A stretch of DNA of 64,000 nucleotides. Source: Lachnospiraceae bacterium RM5. Lineage in GTDB: Bacteria; Bacillota; Clostridia; Lachnospirales; Lachnospiraceae. The notes beneath the pieces were generated by a model. That model was not told where the DNA came from, did not search any database, and saw nothing but the letters and a program-made list of their open reading frames with translations. How positions within the stretch are numbered: the stretch's first letter is position 1; each line of letters begins with the position of its first letter. Shown piece after piece: positions 17,722 to 26,678 of this stretch. The translations under genes and the position numbers were made by a program. The stretch spans positions 131,857 through 195,856 of the forward strand of contig FOFK01000002.1 of assembly GCA_900110975.1 (NCBI GenBank), given 5' to 3'.

Positions 17722-18070
17722 CAACTTCTGCTTCCTTTTTACTCTTAATAACTATAACCAGTTTATTTGGTATACATATAATCTGCTCATTATTCTTTGA
17801 TATTTTCTTATGGTTTACGCATATCTGGTTTTTACAATCCGAGCTTTTAACATTTACAAATCCATTTTTTATAACCATTACATTGTGCCCATATAATGAT
17901 TTAATATCCACCTCTCTGTCTTCACTTAAAGAATATACGCCTTTGCACTCACCATCCACATAGACATATACTTTTTCTCCCGGATTCCTTTTGTTTAAAA
18001 GAAAAAATATAAATGCAATAAAAAGAAATATTAAAATTATAATTAAATTTGTTATTATATTTTTCTTCAT
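17705..18070 (-). CDS. NusG domain II-containing membrane-anchored protein
   Basis: A 121-residue protein with one N-terminal membrane segment (about residues 7-25) and an extracytoplasmic NusG-II domain. VYVDGECKGVYSL, DREVDI and the Cys-containing DCKNQICVNHKKIS with IICIPNKLVI are typical of this family; the Cys residues may form disulfides or bind a cofactor. Family members are usually found beside Gx transporters and ApbE/Rnf loci, as here, where apbE is divergent. Its own biochemical role is not known. It is the first gene of the operon leading into ruvAB. Confidence 0.85.
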   Translation of the reverse strand: MKKNIITNLIIILIFLFIAFIFFLLNKRNPGEKVYVYVDGECKGVYSLSEDREVDIKSLYGHNVMVIKNGFVNVKSSDCKNQICVNHKKISKNNEQIICIPNKLVIVIKSKKEAEVDDVAG

Positions 18071-18116
18071 AAAATCACTCTTTAATCAAACCTACTGCAT
18101 ATTTACTAACAGCTGT

Positions 18117-18145
18117 ATTATACAACGTAAAAATAAAGTTTTAAA
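18117..18145 (-). promoter_or_regulatory. Probable promoter of the NusG-II / Gx / ruvAB operon
   Basis: On the minus strand TTTAAA (18145-18140) and a perfect TATAAT (18122-18117) are 17 bp apart, about 47 bp before the first start codon. A second TATAAT on the plus strand (18175-18180) could serve apbE, but its -35 region is poor. Confidence 0.5.
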
Positions 18146-18274
18146 TATATGTTTTTTATTTTATTCAATCTTGCTATAATCTAACAGTAACTTCAAAGTC
18201 TTTTTGCAATTTATTTGTACAGTTTATTTATGCAATTAAATTTTACAGTATATTTATACAGAGGAATTTTCAAA

Positions 18275-19315
18275 ATGTCATCTAATAAAAAAAATCATCT
18301 GATAATAAAAAAATCATTTATATATATCTTGTGTTTTATTGTAATATCAACAAATTTTACTGCATGCAAATACAAGAAACTTTCAAGAACATCCAATTTT
18401 TTTGATACTACAATTACCATAACAATATATGACGGAAACGAAAAAATTCTTGATTCATCAATGGATTTATGTAAGAAATACGAAAAACTATTTAGCAACA
18501 AAATAAACAACAGTGATATTTCAAAGATTAATAAAAACTCTAAAAACGGCAAATATACAAAAGTTTCCAATGAAACTTTAGATTTAATAAATACAGCTAT
18601 GTATTACGGCGATCTTAGTAATGGGAATTTTGATATAACAATTGGTGCACTAACTGATCTATGGGATTTCAAAGAACATAAAATTCCTGAAAAAAACGAA
18701 ATCGACAAAGCGATTTCATCTGTAAATTATAATAATATTGATATCAAGGATAATGAGATACTGCTTACTGATAAATCAGCAAAAATAGATCTTGGTGGAA
18801 TTGCAAAAGGATATATTGCTGATAAACTAAAAGAACATTTAATATCAAATGGCATAAAAAGCGGAATTATTAACCTTGGTGGCAATATTCTTTTGATAGG
18901 AGAAAAAAACGAAAGTAATCAGAATAATGATAAATATTTTAATATAGGTCTTCAAAAACCTTTTTCTGATACCGGGGATACAATCCTTACTATCAAAGCA
19001 AAAGATACATCTATTGTAACATCAGGAACATATCAAAGATATTTTTATGATAATGATATTTTATATCATCATATTCTTGATACCAGGACAGGATATCCGG
19101 TTAACAACTCGTTAAACAGTGTAACTATTATCAACAAATCATCAACCACATGTGATGCACTAAGCACACTTACGTTTACTTATGGATTAGAAGAAGGAAT
19201 TAAACTCATTGAAAGTCTTGATGATACAGAAGCTATATTTATAACAGATAAGAATGAGATATATTACACATCAGGGTTAGAATTAAATGATGGGGTTGTT
19301 ACTATTGGGTACTAG
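18275..19315 (+). CDS. apbE: FAD:protein FMN transferase (ApbE), lipoprotein
   Basis: ApbE attaches FMN to Thr residues of extracytoplasmic flavoproteins, using FAD and Mg2+. The 346-residue protein begins with a signal peptide and lipobox (ISTNFTAC, Cys about residue 31), so it should be a membrane-anchored lipoprotein. Family motifs are NFDITIGALTDLWDF, KIDLGGIAKGYIADKL, GIINLGGNILLIG, VTSGTYQRYF and HHILDTRTGYPV, with the acid-rich Mg2+ region in SSTTCDALSTLTF. AGAGGAAT precedes the ATG at 18275. It converges on the rnf operon, whose RnfG and RnfD subunits are its expected substrates. Confidence 0.95.
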   Translation: MSSNKKNHLIIKKSFIYILCFIVISTNFTACKYKKLSRTSNFFDTTITITIYDGNEKILDSSMDLCKKYEKLFSNKINNSDISKINKNSKNGKYTKVSNETLDLINTAMYYGDLSNGNFDITIGALTDLWDFKEHKIPEKNEIDKAISSVNYNNIDIKDNEILLTDKSAKIDLGGIAKGYIADKLKEHLISNGIKSGIINLGGNILLIGEKNESNQNNDKYFNIGLQKPFSDTGDTILTIKAKDTSIVTSGTYQRYFYDNDILYHHILDTRTGYPVNNSLNSVTIINKSSTTCDALSTLTFTYGLEEGIKLIESLDDTEAIFITDKNEIYYTSGLELNDGVVTIGY

Positions 19316-19490
19316 TGTAGTGGTTGCAAAATAACTGGACTAGCAATTTCATCAAAATTACATCCTGCTAAGAAAAATCAGACTAATGCAATAAACACAT
19401 GCACCCTTGATGGTGTTTTCATATTGAAAATAATTAGTCGCGAAAAAACTTCATAAAAGAAAGCTATAAAAATATCAAAACCAAAAGAGT

Positions 19491-19790
19491 TTATAGCCAA
19501 TTATGGACCGAAAATGGCTTATTTAACTTTGAAAAGCCATAAATATTTCATTATCAAAAAAATTTATAGCCGATTATGGATTGAAAATGGCTTATTCAAC
19601 TTTAAAAAGCTATAAATATTTCATTATCAAAAAAATTTATAGCCGCTTATGGGCTGAAAATGGCTTATTCAACTTTAAAAAGCTATAAATATTTCATTAT
19701 CAAAAAAATTTATAGCCGCTTATAGGCTGAAAATGGCTTATTCAACTTTAAAAAGCTATAAATATTTCATTATGAGAAAAATTTATAGCT
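19491..19790. repeat. 73-bp tandem repeat array between apbE and rnfB
   Basis: The 550-bp gap between the convergent apbE and rnfB genes contains four consecutive units of exactly 73 bp. The TTATAGCC mark recurs at 19491, 19564, 19637 and 19710, and a fifth partial copy begins at 19783. A half-copy precedes the array (about 19460-19490). Each junction can fold: GCTATAAAT pairs with ATTTATAGC across about 18 nt, and an AGCC...GGCT pair lies in the other half. Units 2-4 are nearly identical while the first is more diverged. No protein is encoded. The rest of the gap (19316-19455) shows nothing I can name. Confidence 0.9.
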
Positions 19791-19865
19791 TTTGAGAAAA
19801 CAAAATATCTACGCTACTTCAATTAATACTTCAATCAATACTTCAATTTAACTAAGATACATTAA

Positions 19866-20660
19866 CTAAGATACAATAGCATTTCGTTTGCAGACTTCCT
19901 TACATTTTCCGCAACTTATACATTTATCATAATCAATTACTGCCACATTATCCTTAATAGAAATAGCTTCTACAGGACAGTTTTTCTCGCACATTCTACA
20001 TGCAATACAACTGTTTTTACAAACACTTACTGCTTCTTTTCCCATATCCTTATTGTTACATAAAACTTTAGTTTCTGCTGCATACGGAATAAGTTCGATA
20101 AGTTTTCTAGGACATGCATCTATACATTTTTTACAAGCCTTACATTTGTCTTTATCAATTACTGCAAGAGAATTCTTTATACTGATTGCATCAAATTCAC
20201 ATACCTTTAAACAGCTTCCATATCCAAGACAGCCATAATCACAGGATTTATCACCACCTATAGAAAATGAAACTTCGTTACAATCTTTGCTTCCGTAATA
20301 ATCAAATTTCTTAGGAGATGCCTTACAATCACCCTTACATTTAACATTCGCAACCATCCTTGTTGACTCTGAAAGTGTTGCTCCCATGATTTTTGCAATT
20401 TTCTTTGCCACCTTATCTCCACCGACAGGACAGGCATTTACTTCACATTCACCCGCAGCAATCGCTTTTGCAAGTGCATCACATCCTGCAAATCCACAGC
20501 CACCGCAGTTATTTCCAGGAAGTGCTTCTCTTACTTTTATTTCTTTTTCAGATGTTTCAACTTTAAAAATCCCTTGTGATACACCTAAAATCACGCCAAT
20601 TATTAAACCTGTTATTCCAACCACAAGGCAGGATGCAACTATCATTAAAATACTATTCAT
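19866..20660 (-). CDS. rnfB: Electron transport complex subunit RnfB
   Basis: RnfB is the iron-sulfur subunit that accepts electrons from reduced ferredoxin. The 264-residue protein has one N-terminal membrane helix, then the diagnostic CGGCGFAGCDALAKAI cluster motif, then several ferredoxin-type motifs (CKACKKCIDACP, CIACRMCEKNCP, CISCGKCKEVCK), as in clostridial RnfB. CAGGTTG precedes the start. It is the last gene of the rnfCDGEAB operon and is followed by the 73-bp repeat array. Confidence 0.97.
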   Translation of the reverse strand: MNSILMIVASCLVVGITGLIIGVILGVSQGIFKVETSEKEIKVREALPGNNCGGCGFAGCDALAKAIAAGECEVNACPVGGDKVAKKIAKIMGATLSESTRMVANVKCKGDCKASPKKFDYYGSKDCNEVSFSIGGDKSCDYGCLGYGSCLKVCEFDAISIKNSLAVIDKDKCKACKKCIDACPRKLIELIPYAAETKVLCNNKDMGKEAVSVCKNSCIACRMCEKNCPVEAISIKDNVAVIDYDKCISCGKCKEVCKRNAIVS

Positions 20661-20712
20661 ATTTTCAACCTGTTTGATGTATTAATAACTAAATACATCA
20701 AACTCTCCTCCT

Positions 20713-21288
20713 TTACAATAATCCTGCAAACCCCGAAAATGCAATTGCCATAAGTCCAGCAGTTAATAATACTATCGGAGTTCCACGAAATGGTTTTGGT
20801 ATATCGTTATATTCAATCTTTTCTCTTATTCCAGCCATAATTACAATGGCGATTAAAAATCCAAGAGATGTTCCAAGGCCATATACAATGCCTTCAAGAA
20901 TAGAATAATTATTCTGTACATTTAAAAGAGCAACACCTAAAACCGCACAGTTTGTTGTAATAAGTGGAAGATAAACACCTAGTGACTCATAAAGAGGCGG
21001 AAGATATTTTTTTAATACCATTTCAACAAACTGAACTAAAGCTGCTATAACAAGAATAAATACAATAGTATTTAAATAAACAACATTTAAAGGCACCATT
21101 ATAAATTTATAAATAAGTCCTGTGATAAGGGATGATAACATTATAACAAATGTTACTGCTGCTCCCATTCCAAGTGCTGTTTTGATTTTCTTTGATACAC
21201 CAAGAAAAGGACATAAGCCTAAGAATCTGCTTAAAACTACATTATTTACAAAAGCTGCTGATATTGCAATTAATAATAATTCTTTCAT
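20713..21288 (-). CDS. rnfA: Electron transport complex subunit RnfA
   Basis: A 191-residue integral membrane subunit with six predicted helices, typical of RnfA. The NNVVLSRFLGLCPFLG segment near the N-terminus and LITTNCAVLGVALLN in the middle carry the conserved Cys residues that in related complexes hold an intramembrane iron-sulfur cluster together with RnfE. AGGAGGAATAAG precedes the ATG. The start lies 1 bp after the rnfE stop, so the two are translationally coupled. Confidence 0.97.
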   Translation of the reverse strand: MKELLLIAISAAFVNNVVLSRFLGLCPFLGVSKKIKTALGMGAAVTFVIMLSSLITGLIYKFIMVPLNVVYLNTIVFILVIAALVQFVEMVLKKYLPPLYESLGVYLPLITTNCAVLGVALLNVQNNYSILEGIVYGLGTSLGFLIAIVIMAGIREKIEYNDIPKPFRGTPIVLLTAGLMAIAFSGFAGLL

Positions 21289-21289
21289 C

Positions 21290-21946
21290 TTATTCCTCCT
21301 CTCTCATACTACATTCACTACAGTTATGATCACAACCGGTCTTTGGTATCTCTTTATTATTCATATCCATAATCTTATTTCTTGTTGCAATAAGTGCTGC
21401 AAGTACAAAGAATGCACCAGGAGCTAATGCTATAATTTTAATATTATATGCTTCAGGAATAATTCTATGGGATAACACACTTCCCTGTCCGATTAATTCC
21501 CTGAAAAATCCAAGAAATGATAAACCTAAAGTAAATCCAAGTCCCATTCCAATTCCATCAAACAAAGAAGAAACAACATCATTTTTAGATGCAAAACTTT
21601 CAGCTCTTCCAAGAATAATGCAGTTAACAACTATAAGAGGAATATAGATTCCCAAAGATGCATTAAGGGATGGCAGATATGCCTCTAATAAAAACTGCAC
21701 AATAGTAACAAAACTTGCAACTATAACAATAAATGCCGGCATTCTCACTCCATCAGGAATAATATTTCTAAGAAGAGAAATAATAATGTTTGATGCTGTA
21801 AGAACAACCATTGTTGTAAGTCCCATTCCAAGACCATTCATTAATGTTGATGTAACGGCAAGAGTTGGGCACATACCAAGGATTAATACAAATGTAGGAT
21901 TTTCTTTTATTATTCCATTAAATAATCTTTCTTTACATTTATTCAC
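21290..21946 (-). CDS. rnfE: Electron transport complex subunit RnfE
   Basis: A 218-residue membrane subunit paralogous to RnfA, with FVLILGMCPTLAVTSTL and LIVVNCIILGRAESFA carrying the conserved Cys residues. The C-terminus adds a small Cys/His-rich tail (GCDHNCSECSMREEE). I chose the GTG start at 21946 because AGGAGGTGGGCAGA lies at the right distance; a GTG three codons upstream is too close to that site. It sits between rnfG and rnfA. Confidence 0.95.
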   Translation of the reverse strand: MNKCKERLFNGIIKENPTFVLILGMCPTLAVTSTLMNGLGMGLTTMVVLTASNIIISLLRNIIPDGVRMPAFIVIVASFVTIVQFLLEAYLPSLNASLGIYIPLIVVNCIILGRAESFASKNDVVSSLFDGIGMGLGFTLGLSFLGFFRELIGQGSVLSHRIIPEAYNIKIIALAPGAFFVLAALIATRNKIMDMNNKEIPKTGCDHNCSECSMREEE

Positions 21947-21958
21947 TCTGCCCACCTC

Positions 21959-22558
21959 CTATTTATTTATGTACTTATATGCCAAAAGTCCGGCATTAAC
22001 ACCATTTACTACCGCATTTGTAGAAATAGTCGCACCACCAACGGCATCTATTTCTTCATCACTCTTTTTACCATCTTTGGTATATACAAATGAATCAACT
22101 TTTTTTCCTACAAACTGGCCATAAAATTTTTCTTCCTTAACTTTCATACCAACGCCTGCTGTTTCAGAAATACTAAGATATGAAAGACCTGTAATTACAC
22201 CTTCTTTATCAATACCGATACTAAATACAATGTCTCCACCATATCCTTCACTATCTGTAACTGTAATAACATAGCCCACATCACTGCCATCTTTCTTTGC
22301 AGTTGCGATAGAATTTATAGAAGCTTTTGCAACTTTATTATCCTTAAGGAATTTTTCAAGTCCTTTTTCATCAAAATTCAAATCCTTAAAATCATCAGCA
22401 TTTTTAAATACTTTTTTATAAGCGTCCATTTTTGCTTTTTCCTGCTGTTTCTTTCTTGGAGCTTTTGTAACTTCATATACAAGACCAAGCAACAATCCGC
22501 TGACAAGCGTAATTAAAAACAAAATAAGAGCATCTTTTATAATTTTTTCTTTATTCAT
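21959..22558 (-). CDS. rnfG: Electron transport complex subunit RnfG (flavoprotein)
   Basis: A 199-residue protein with one N-terminal membrane helix and an extracytoplasmic FMN-binding domain. The GGATIST motif near the C-terminus (AVGGATISTNAVVNGV) contains the Thr that ApbE flavinylates in RnfG proteins. GGAGCGTG precedes the ATG at 22558. The start overlaps the last codons of rnfD by 8 bp. The longer open frame upstream runs inside rnfD and is not used. Confidence 0.96.
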   Translation of the reverse strand: MNKEKIIKDALILFLITLVSGLLLGLVYEVTKAPRKKQQEKAKMDAYKKVFKNADDFKDLNFDEKGLEKFLKDNKVAKASINSIATAKKDGSDVGYVITVTDSEGYGGDIVFSIGIDKEGVITGLSYLSISETAGVGMKVKEEKFYGQFVGKKVDSFVYTKDGKKSDEEIDAVGGATISTNAVVNGVNAGLLAYKYINK

Positions 22559-23501
22559 TTTTATCACGCTCCAATCCAAATCCCTTAACAGGACAGTATT
22601 TATCAATAATTGGCACTAAAAGGTTTGAAAATATTATGGCATAACTTACACCTTCTGCTGCTGCAGTATCACCTGCAACAAGTCTGAAAAGTCCTGTCAT
22701 TATACCAAGTAAAATACCATAAACAATTTTTCCCTTTTTAGTAATTGGAGATGTTACATAATCAGTAGCCATAAACCATGCTCCAAGCATAAGACCGCCA
22801 CCAAAAAGTTCAGCCAGAACAAATCTCATGGAAAAATCTTTTGTAGCAAGTGAATAAAGCATGGCAAAAATTGTAAATGAACCAATGTAAAATACAGGTA
22901 TTCTATAATCAATTACTCTCTTCACCAAAAGATATAAACCACCAATAACAAGTGCAATAACAGAAGTTTCACCTATTGTTCCAGGCTCTCTTCCTACAAA
23001 CATTGAAAATAAATCAAATGCCATTCCATGTTTTACATTATAAAGTGGTGTTGATGAAGTTATTCCATCATAAACAAAATTTGTCATCTGACTTGTAAAA
23101 GATAAAAGAAGGAAACATCTTGCTCCAAGAGCAGGGTTCATAAAGTTTTGTCCAAGTCCTCCAAATACCATTTTTACAACAACTATAGCAAATATACTTC
23201 CAAGCACTGCAATCCATAAAGGTATTGTATATGGTAAATTAAGTGCTAATAAAAGTCCTGTTACAACTGCTGATAAATCAGATATTGTAAGTTTTTTCTT
23301 TAAGATAAATTCATATCCGGCTTCAGATAAAACTGCTGCCATTACAGTAACTACAATAACAAGCAATGCTCTGAATCCAAAATTGTATACGGAAAAAATA
23401 CATGCCGGCAACAACGCTATAATTACATCAAGCATAATGCTCATTGTAGATCTTTCATCTCTAATATGAGGATTAGAAGATATATTTAATTTTTCACTCA
23501 T
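22551..23501 (-). CDS. rnfD: Electron transport complex subunit RnfD
   Basis: A 316-residue integral membrane subunit with about nine to ten helices. The ITSSTPLYNV stretch aligns with the site where RnfD carries covalent FMN on Thr, and GGLGQNFMNPALGARCFLL and GAWFMATDYVTSPITKKG are conserved family segments. RnfD with RnfA, RnfE and RnfG forms the membrane part that couples electron flow to Na+ or H+ transport. GGAGGAAGAAGTG precedes the ATG at 23501. It lies 12 bp after rnfC. Confidence 0.96.
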   Translation of the reverse strand: MSEKLNISSNPHIRDERSTMSIMLDVIIALLPACIFSVYNFGFRALLVIVVTVMAAVLSEAGYEFILKKKLTISDLSAVVTGLLLALNLPYTIPLWIAVLGSIFAIVVVKMVFGGLGQNFMNPALGARCFLLLSFTSQMTNFVYDGITSSTPLYNVKHGMAFDLFSMFVGREPGTIGETSVIALVIGGLYLLVKRVIDYRIPVFYIGSFTIFAMLYSLATKDFSMRFVLAELFGGGLMLGAWFMATDYVTSPITKKGKIVYGILLGIMTGLFRLVAGDTAAAEGVSYAIIFSNLLVPIIDKYCPVKGFGLERDKNE

Positions 23502-23513
23502 CACTTCTTCCTC

Positions 23514-24830
23514 CTACTTTCTTCTCTTTGCCATAACACGTTTTCTCATTGTCTTTATTGCCTGTGTTAAGTCTTTTTTTGCAGGACAAATATAAGAACA
23601 GCATCCACATTCACAGCATTCCATTCCATTATTTTCCACAAATGCATCTAAATCATTTCTCTCACAAATCTTTGCAAGAAGGGAAGGATTAATTCCACCT
23701 GGACAGACATTTAAACATCTACCACAATTTATACAATTTGTTTTTGAAATATCATATAATGGATCTTCATTAAATACTAAAATTGCACTGCTTGTTTTAG
23801 TTAAAGGAACATCAACAGATTCCATGGCAATACCCATCATAGGTCCGCCTGAAATCACCTTTTCAGGTTCTCCTTTAAAACCACCTGCAGCTTTTATAAG
23901 TTCTCTTTGATTTGTACCAATTCTTGCAAGGAAGTTTGATGGATAAACAATCCCTGGACCTGTTACTGTTACAATTCTTGAGATAAGCGGTCTTCTTTCA
24001 ATAACAGCAGAATAAATGGCACATACTGTATCAACATTATCTACAATGCATCCCACATCTGCAGGTAACATTTTCGAATTAACTTTTCTTCCAGTAACAG
24101 CATAAATAAGCATTCTTTCAGCACCCTGCGGATACTTTGTAAGAAGCATTTTCACTTCAATATTCTTTTCATGTCTAACCATTCTTGTAAGTTTTCTTAT
24201 AACATCAGGTTTATTATCCTCAACGGCAATAATACCTTTTGCTCCCGGAAAAATTTTTAACATGCATTTTAAACCTTCAACAAGTTTTACAGGTTCCTCA
24301 AGCATTCTTCTGTAATCCGATGTAAGGTATGGTTCGCATTCTGCACCATTTACAATAATATAGTCAATCTTTTCAGGCTCTTTTGGCATAAGCTTTACAT
24401 GAGTAGGAAATCCAGCTCCACCCATACCTACAACACCTGCTTTTTTAACAAGCTCTATGATATCTTCTCCTGACAAATCAGAAAGTGGTCTTGGTCTGTC
24501 ATAGATAACTTCATTATAATTCCCATCATTTTCAATGATTATACATGGCACTTTACTTCCATTTACAACTTTTCTTTTTTCAATTCCCTTAATTTTTCCT
24601 GAAACAGGAGAGTGGATATTGGCAGATACAAAACCACCTGCTTTGGCGATTAATTCTCCCACTAATACAAAATCACCAGGAGATACTACTGCTTCAGCCG
24701 GCGCGCCAATATGCTGAGATAGAGGTATACAGACATCCTCTTTGGTTAAATATTCTTCAATCTGACAGTCTTTTGTAAGATCTTTACCATCATACGGATG
24801 TATGCCACCTTTAAATGTTAATAATGACAT
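23514..24830 (-). CDS. rnfC: Electron transport complex subunit RnfC
   Basis: RnfC is the peripheral subunit that passes electrons to NAD+. The 438-residue protein shows the nucleotide/FMN-binding GVVGMGGAGFPTHVKL segment, an SLBB-like middle region, and two [4Fe-4S] motifs, CINCGRCLNVCP and CCECGCCSYICP. The length is that of clostridial RnfC, without the long C-terminal repeats of proteobacterial forms. AAAGGTG precedes the start. It is the first gene of the operon. Confidence 0.97.
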   Translation of the reverse strand: MSLLTFKGGIHPYDGKDLTKDCQIEEYLTKEDVCIPLSQHIGAPAEAVVSPGDFVLVGELIAKAGGFVSANIHSPVSGKIKGIEKRKVVNGSKVPCIIIENDGNYNEVIYDRPRPLSDLSGEDIIELVKKAGVVGMGGAGFPTHVKLMPKEPEKIDYIIVNGAECEPYLTSDYRRMLEEPVKLVEGLKCMLKIFPGAKGIIAVEDNKPDVIRKLTRMVRHEKNIEVKMLLTKYPQGAERMLIYAVTGRKVNSKMLPADVGCIVDNVDTVCAIYSAVIERRPLISRIVTVTGPGIVYPSNFLARIGTNQRELIKAAGGFKGEPEKVISGGPMMGIAMESVDVPLTKTSSAILVFNEDPLYDISKTNCINCGRCLNVCPGGINPSLLAKICERNDLDAFVENNGMECCECGCCSYICPAKKDLTQAIKTMRKRVMAKRRK

Positions 24831-24856
24831 ATTTTCACCTTTTATTTCTTTAATAC

Positions 24857-24934
24857 GCTTTAATAACTGCTAAATTAAATGTCAATTATTCACAATAAAT
24901 GTGTTTTGACATATTAACCAAACTATTATAACAT
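24857..24934. promoter_or_regulatory. Divergent promoter region of rnfC and the RNase H-like gene
   Basis: Two perfect -35 hexamers face away from each other: TTGACA on the minus strand (24885-24880) for rnfC and TTGACA on the plus strand (24906-24911) for the gene at 25003. The -10 boxes are weaker (TAAAGC at 24862-24857 minus; TATAAC or TAACAT near 24927-24934 plus). The back-to-back layout, 20 bp between -35 boxes, would let one protein affect both transcripts. Confidence 0.5.
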
Positions 24935-25002
24935 AAATTATGTTATTAGCAAATTTTTAGCTTTTAGGAGATTATGACATTTTTTTATTTTAGGAGATTG
25001 TA

Positions 25003-25911
25003 ATGGATATATTTTTAGATATAGAAACAACCGGATTAAAAAGACGTTCTGATATGATATATCTTATCGGCATATGCTATGATGATTTTAAAACCAGGCT
25101 GTTTTTTAATGATGATGGAATATCCGAAAAAAAGATATTAACAGACCTTATAAATTTTTTAGAAAATAATAATATTTCAAGAATAATAACATACAATGGA
25201 ATCTCTTTTGATATTCCATTTATAAATGAAAAACTAAAAAAATATGAAATTGATTTTTCTTTATCAAAATATGAATCTTTTGATTTATACAGGGTTATTA
25301 TGCCTTATAAAAATATTCTTTCCTTAAATAATCTGACTTTAAAAACTATTGAAAAATTTTTAAACATACACAGAGAAGATACATATTCAGGGAAAGAACT
25401 TATAGACGTTTACACAAAGTACTTAGGATTCAGGGATGAAGAAAACAAGACTCTTTTATTTAACCATAACATTGATGATATCAAAGGATTAAAAAATGTC
25501 ATGGTAATATTAAATTACATTTCTGTATTTAATGGAGATTTTACAATCAATAAAAGCTTTGTAAATAATGGCAATTTATGTGTAAACTGCTATGTCAATC
25601 ACACTTTACCTGCAAAAATAAATTACAAAAGCCCCTATATAAATATAGAGGCTGATAATAATTCTATTAATTTTTCTATAGAAATAAATAATAATCAGGT
25701 TAAACATTATTATAAAAATTATAAGGATTATTATTTTTTAAAATTTGAAAAATATGCAATTCATAAATCTATTGCAACTTTTGTTGATAAATCAAACAAA
25801 GAAAAAGCCACAAAAGAAAACTGCTATACTTTTGTACCGGTAGATAACCTTCTAAATAACAATGAATTATTAAAAGAATATCTTATTAATGCAATAAATG
25901 TATGTGTTTAA
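25003..25911 (+). CDS. RNase H-like (YprB-type) nuclease domain protein
   Basis: A 302-residue protein with a DnaQ/RNase H-type fold. MDIFLDIETTGL holds the first DxE metal ligands, ITYNGISFDIPFI the second Asp, and HNIDDIKGL a further conserved Asp near residue 165, matching the ribonuclease H-like YprB family in length for about 170 residues. The C-terminal 130 residues are AT-rich-coded, Asn/Lys-rich and not recognised. TTTAGGAG precedes the start. Substrate is unknown; a 3'-5' exonuclease role is likely from the motif set. Confidence 0.8.
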   Translation: MDIFLDIETTGLKRRSDMIYLIGICYDDFKTRLFFNDDGISEKKILTDLINFLENNNISRIITYNGISFDIPFINEKLKKYEIDFSLSKYESFDLYRVIMPYKNILSLNNLTLKTIEKFLNIHREDTYSGKELIDVYTKYLGFRDEENKTLLFNHNIDDIKGLKNVMVILNYISVFNGDFTINKSFVNNGNLCVNCYVNHTLPAKINYKSPYINIEADNNSINFSIEINNNQVKHYYKNYKDYYFLKFEKYAIHKSIATFVDKSNKEKATKENCYTFVPVDNLLNNNELLKEYLINAINVCV

Positions 25912-25966
25912 ACAATAAAATCCTAAATACTACTTTACTATTTAAAAATACAGCATCTCTATCATT

Positions 25967-26482
25967 TTATCCATTTTCATCTTCTTCATATGGATTTTTT
26001 ATATAGCTTATCTCATTAACTTTTTTATCATCAACATATAACGTTATCGCACTAATACCTTCTAATTCTTTATCGTCTTCATCTATCCAATGCACTGAAA
26101 TATGAATCTCATATATTTTCCCATCAATAACAATATTTTTTAATTCTGTTACATCCCAATCCAACTCAATATTACCTTCAACTTTTGCAGCTTCTCCAGA
26201 ACCTGTAGAAATCGTCATTTGTTTTTTTTCTATTTTTCCGTCAAAAAAATCATAGAATTCTTCTATTTTTTCCCCTATATCAGATTGTTTTCTCGCATAT
26301 TCACAAAACATATTTTCTAGAGATTTAACATCTTTCTTATTTATATATTCTACTAGTTCTTCTACTATCTGTTTTCTTTCTTTATTTTTTCTTTTATCTA
26401 ATTTCATAGATTCTTCTGCCACACATGAGGTTAACAGTAAAATTGTAATAAAAAAACATAATGGTCTTAAAATTTTTTTCAA
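25967..26482 (-). CDS. Lipoprotein, paralogue of the one at 26679
   Basis: A 171-residue lipoprotein with signal peptide and lipobox (ILLLTSC). Mature features are a Lys-rich KLDKRKNKERKQ helix, EYINKKDVKSLENMFCEYARK, and a C-terminal VHWIDEDDKELEGISAITLYVDDK stretch that is shared with the neighbour. It may belong to the DUF5104 family (from memory, not confirmed). The start is probably the TTG at 26482, with AAAGGAAAATAATAAAC before it; a GTG at 26503 lacks a binding site. It lies just after the 57-residue ORF, which is likely in the same transcript. Confidence 0.7.
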   Translation of the reverse strand: MKKILRPLCFFITILLLTSCVAEESMKLDKRKNKERKQIVEELVEYINKKDVKSLENMFCEYARKQSDIGEKIEEFYDFFDGKIEKKQMTISTGSGEAAKVEGNIELDWDVTELKNIVIDGKIYEIHISVHWIDEDDKELEGISAITLYVDDKKVNEISYIKNPYEEDENG

Positions 26483-26487
26483 GTTTA

Positions 26488-26661
26488 TTATTTTCCTTTC
26501 CACACTATCCAGATTTTTTTAGTATTATCATCTAATAATATTTTATTTGTATTGTCAGGTTCAATTTTTTTACATATGTCCCAATATAATTCTTCTTTAT
26601 CAACTTCCCATTGTCCCTCTACATCTGAGGTTGTTAAAAATAATGCTATATCAATTATCAT
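26488..26661 (-). CDS. Small protein of unknown function (57 aa) before the lipoprotein gene
   Basis: An open frame of 57 codons fills the gap between the two lipoprotein genes. It starts with ATG at 26661, 17 bp after the previous stop, and ends 5 bp before the TTG start of the next gene. The product is acidic in the middle and ends KKIWIVWKGK. A degraded stretch with the same ending (KKIWIILMGK) and a similar IDxAL beginning lies before the other lipoprotein gene, so the frame is conserved between duplicates, which supports it being or having been coding. No clear ribosome binding site is seen. Confidence 0.45.
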   Translation of the reverse strand: MIIDIALFLTTSDVEGQWEVDKEELYWDICKKIEPDNTNKILLDDNTKKIWIVWKGK

Positions 26662-26678
26662 ATCTATCTGTTTTTATT

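Noticed and set aside
19316-19865. CRISPR array between apbE and rnfB
   Set aside because: The 73-bp units are head-to-tail without unique spacers, so this is a tandem repeat.
24870-24915. Possible Rex (redox repressor) site in front of rnfC
   Set aside because: The TTGTGAATAATTG-like stretch does not match the TTGTTAN6TTAACAA palindrome well enough.
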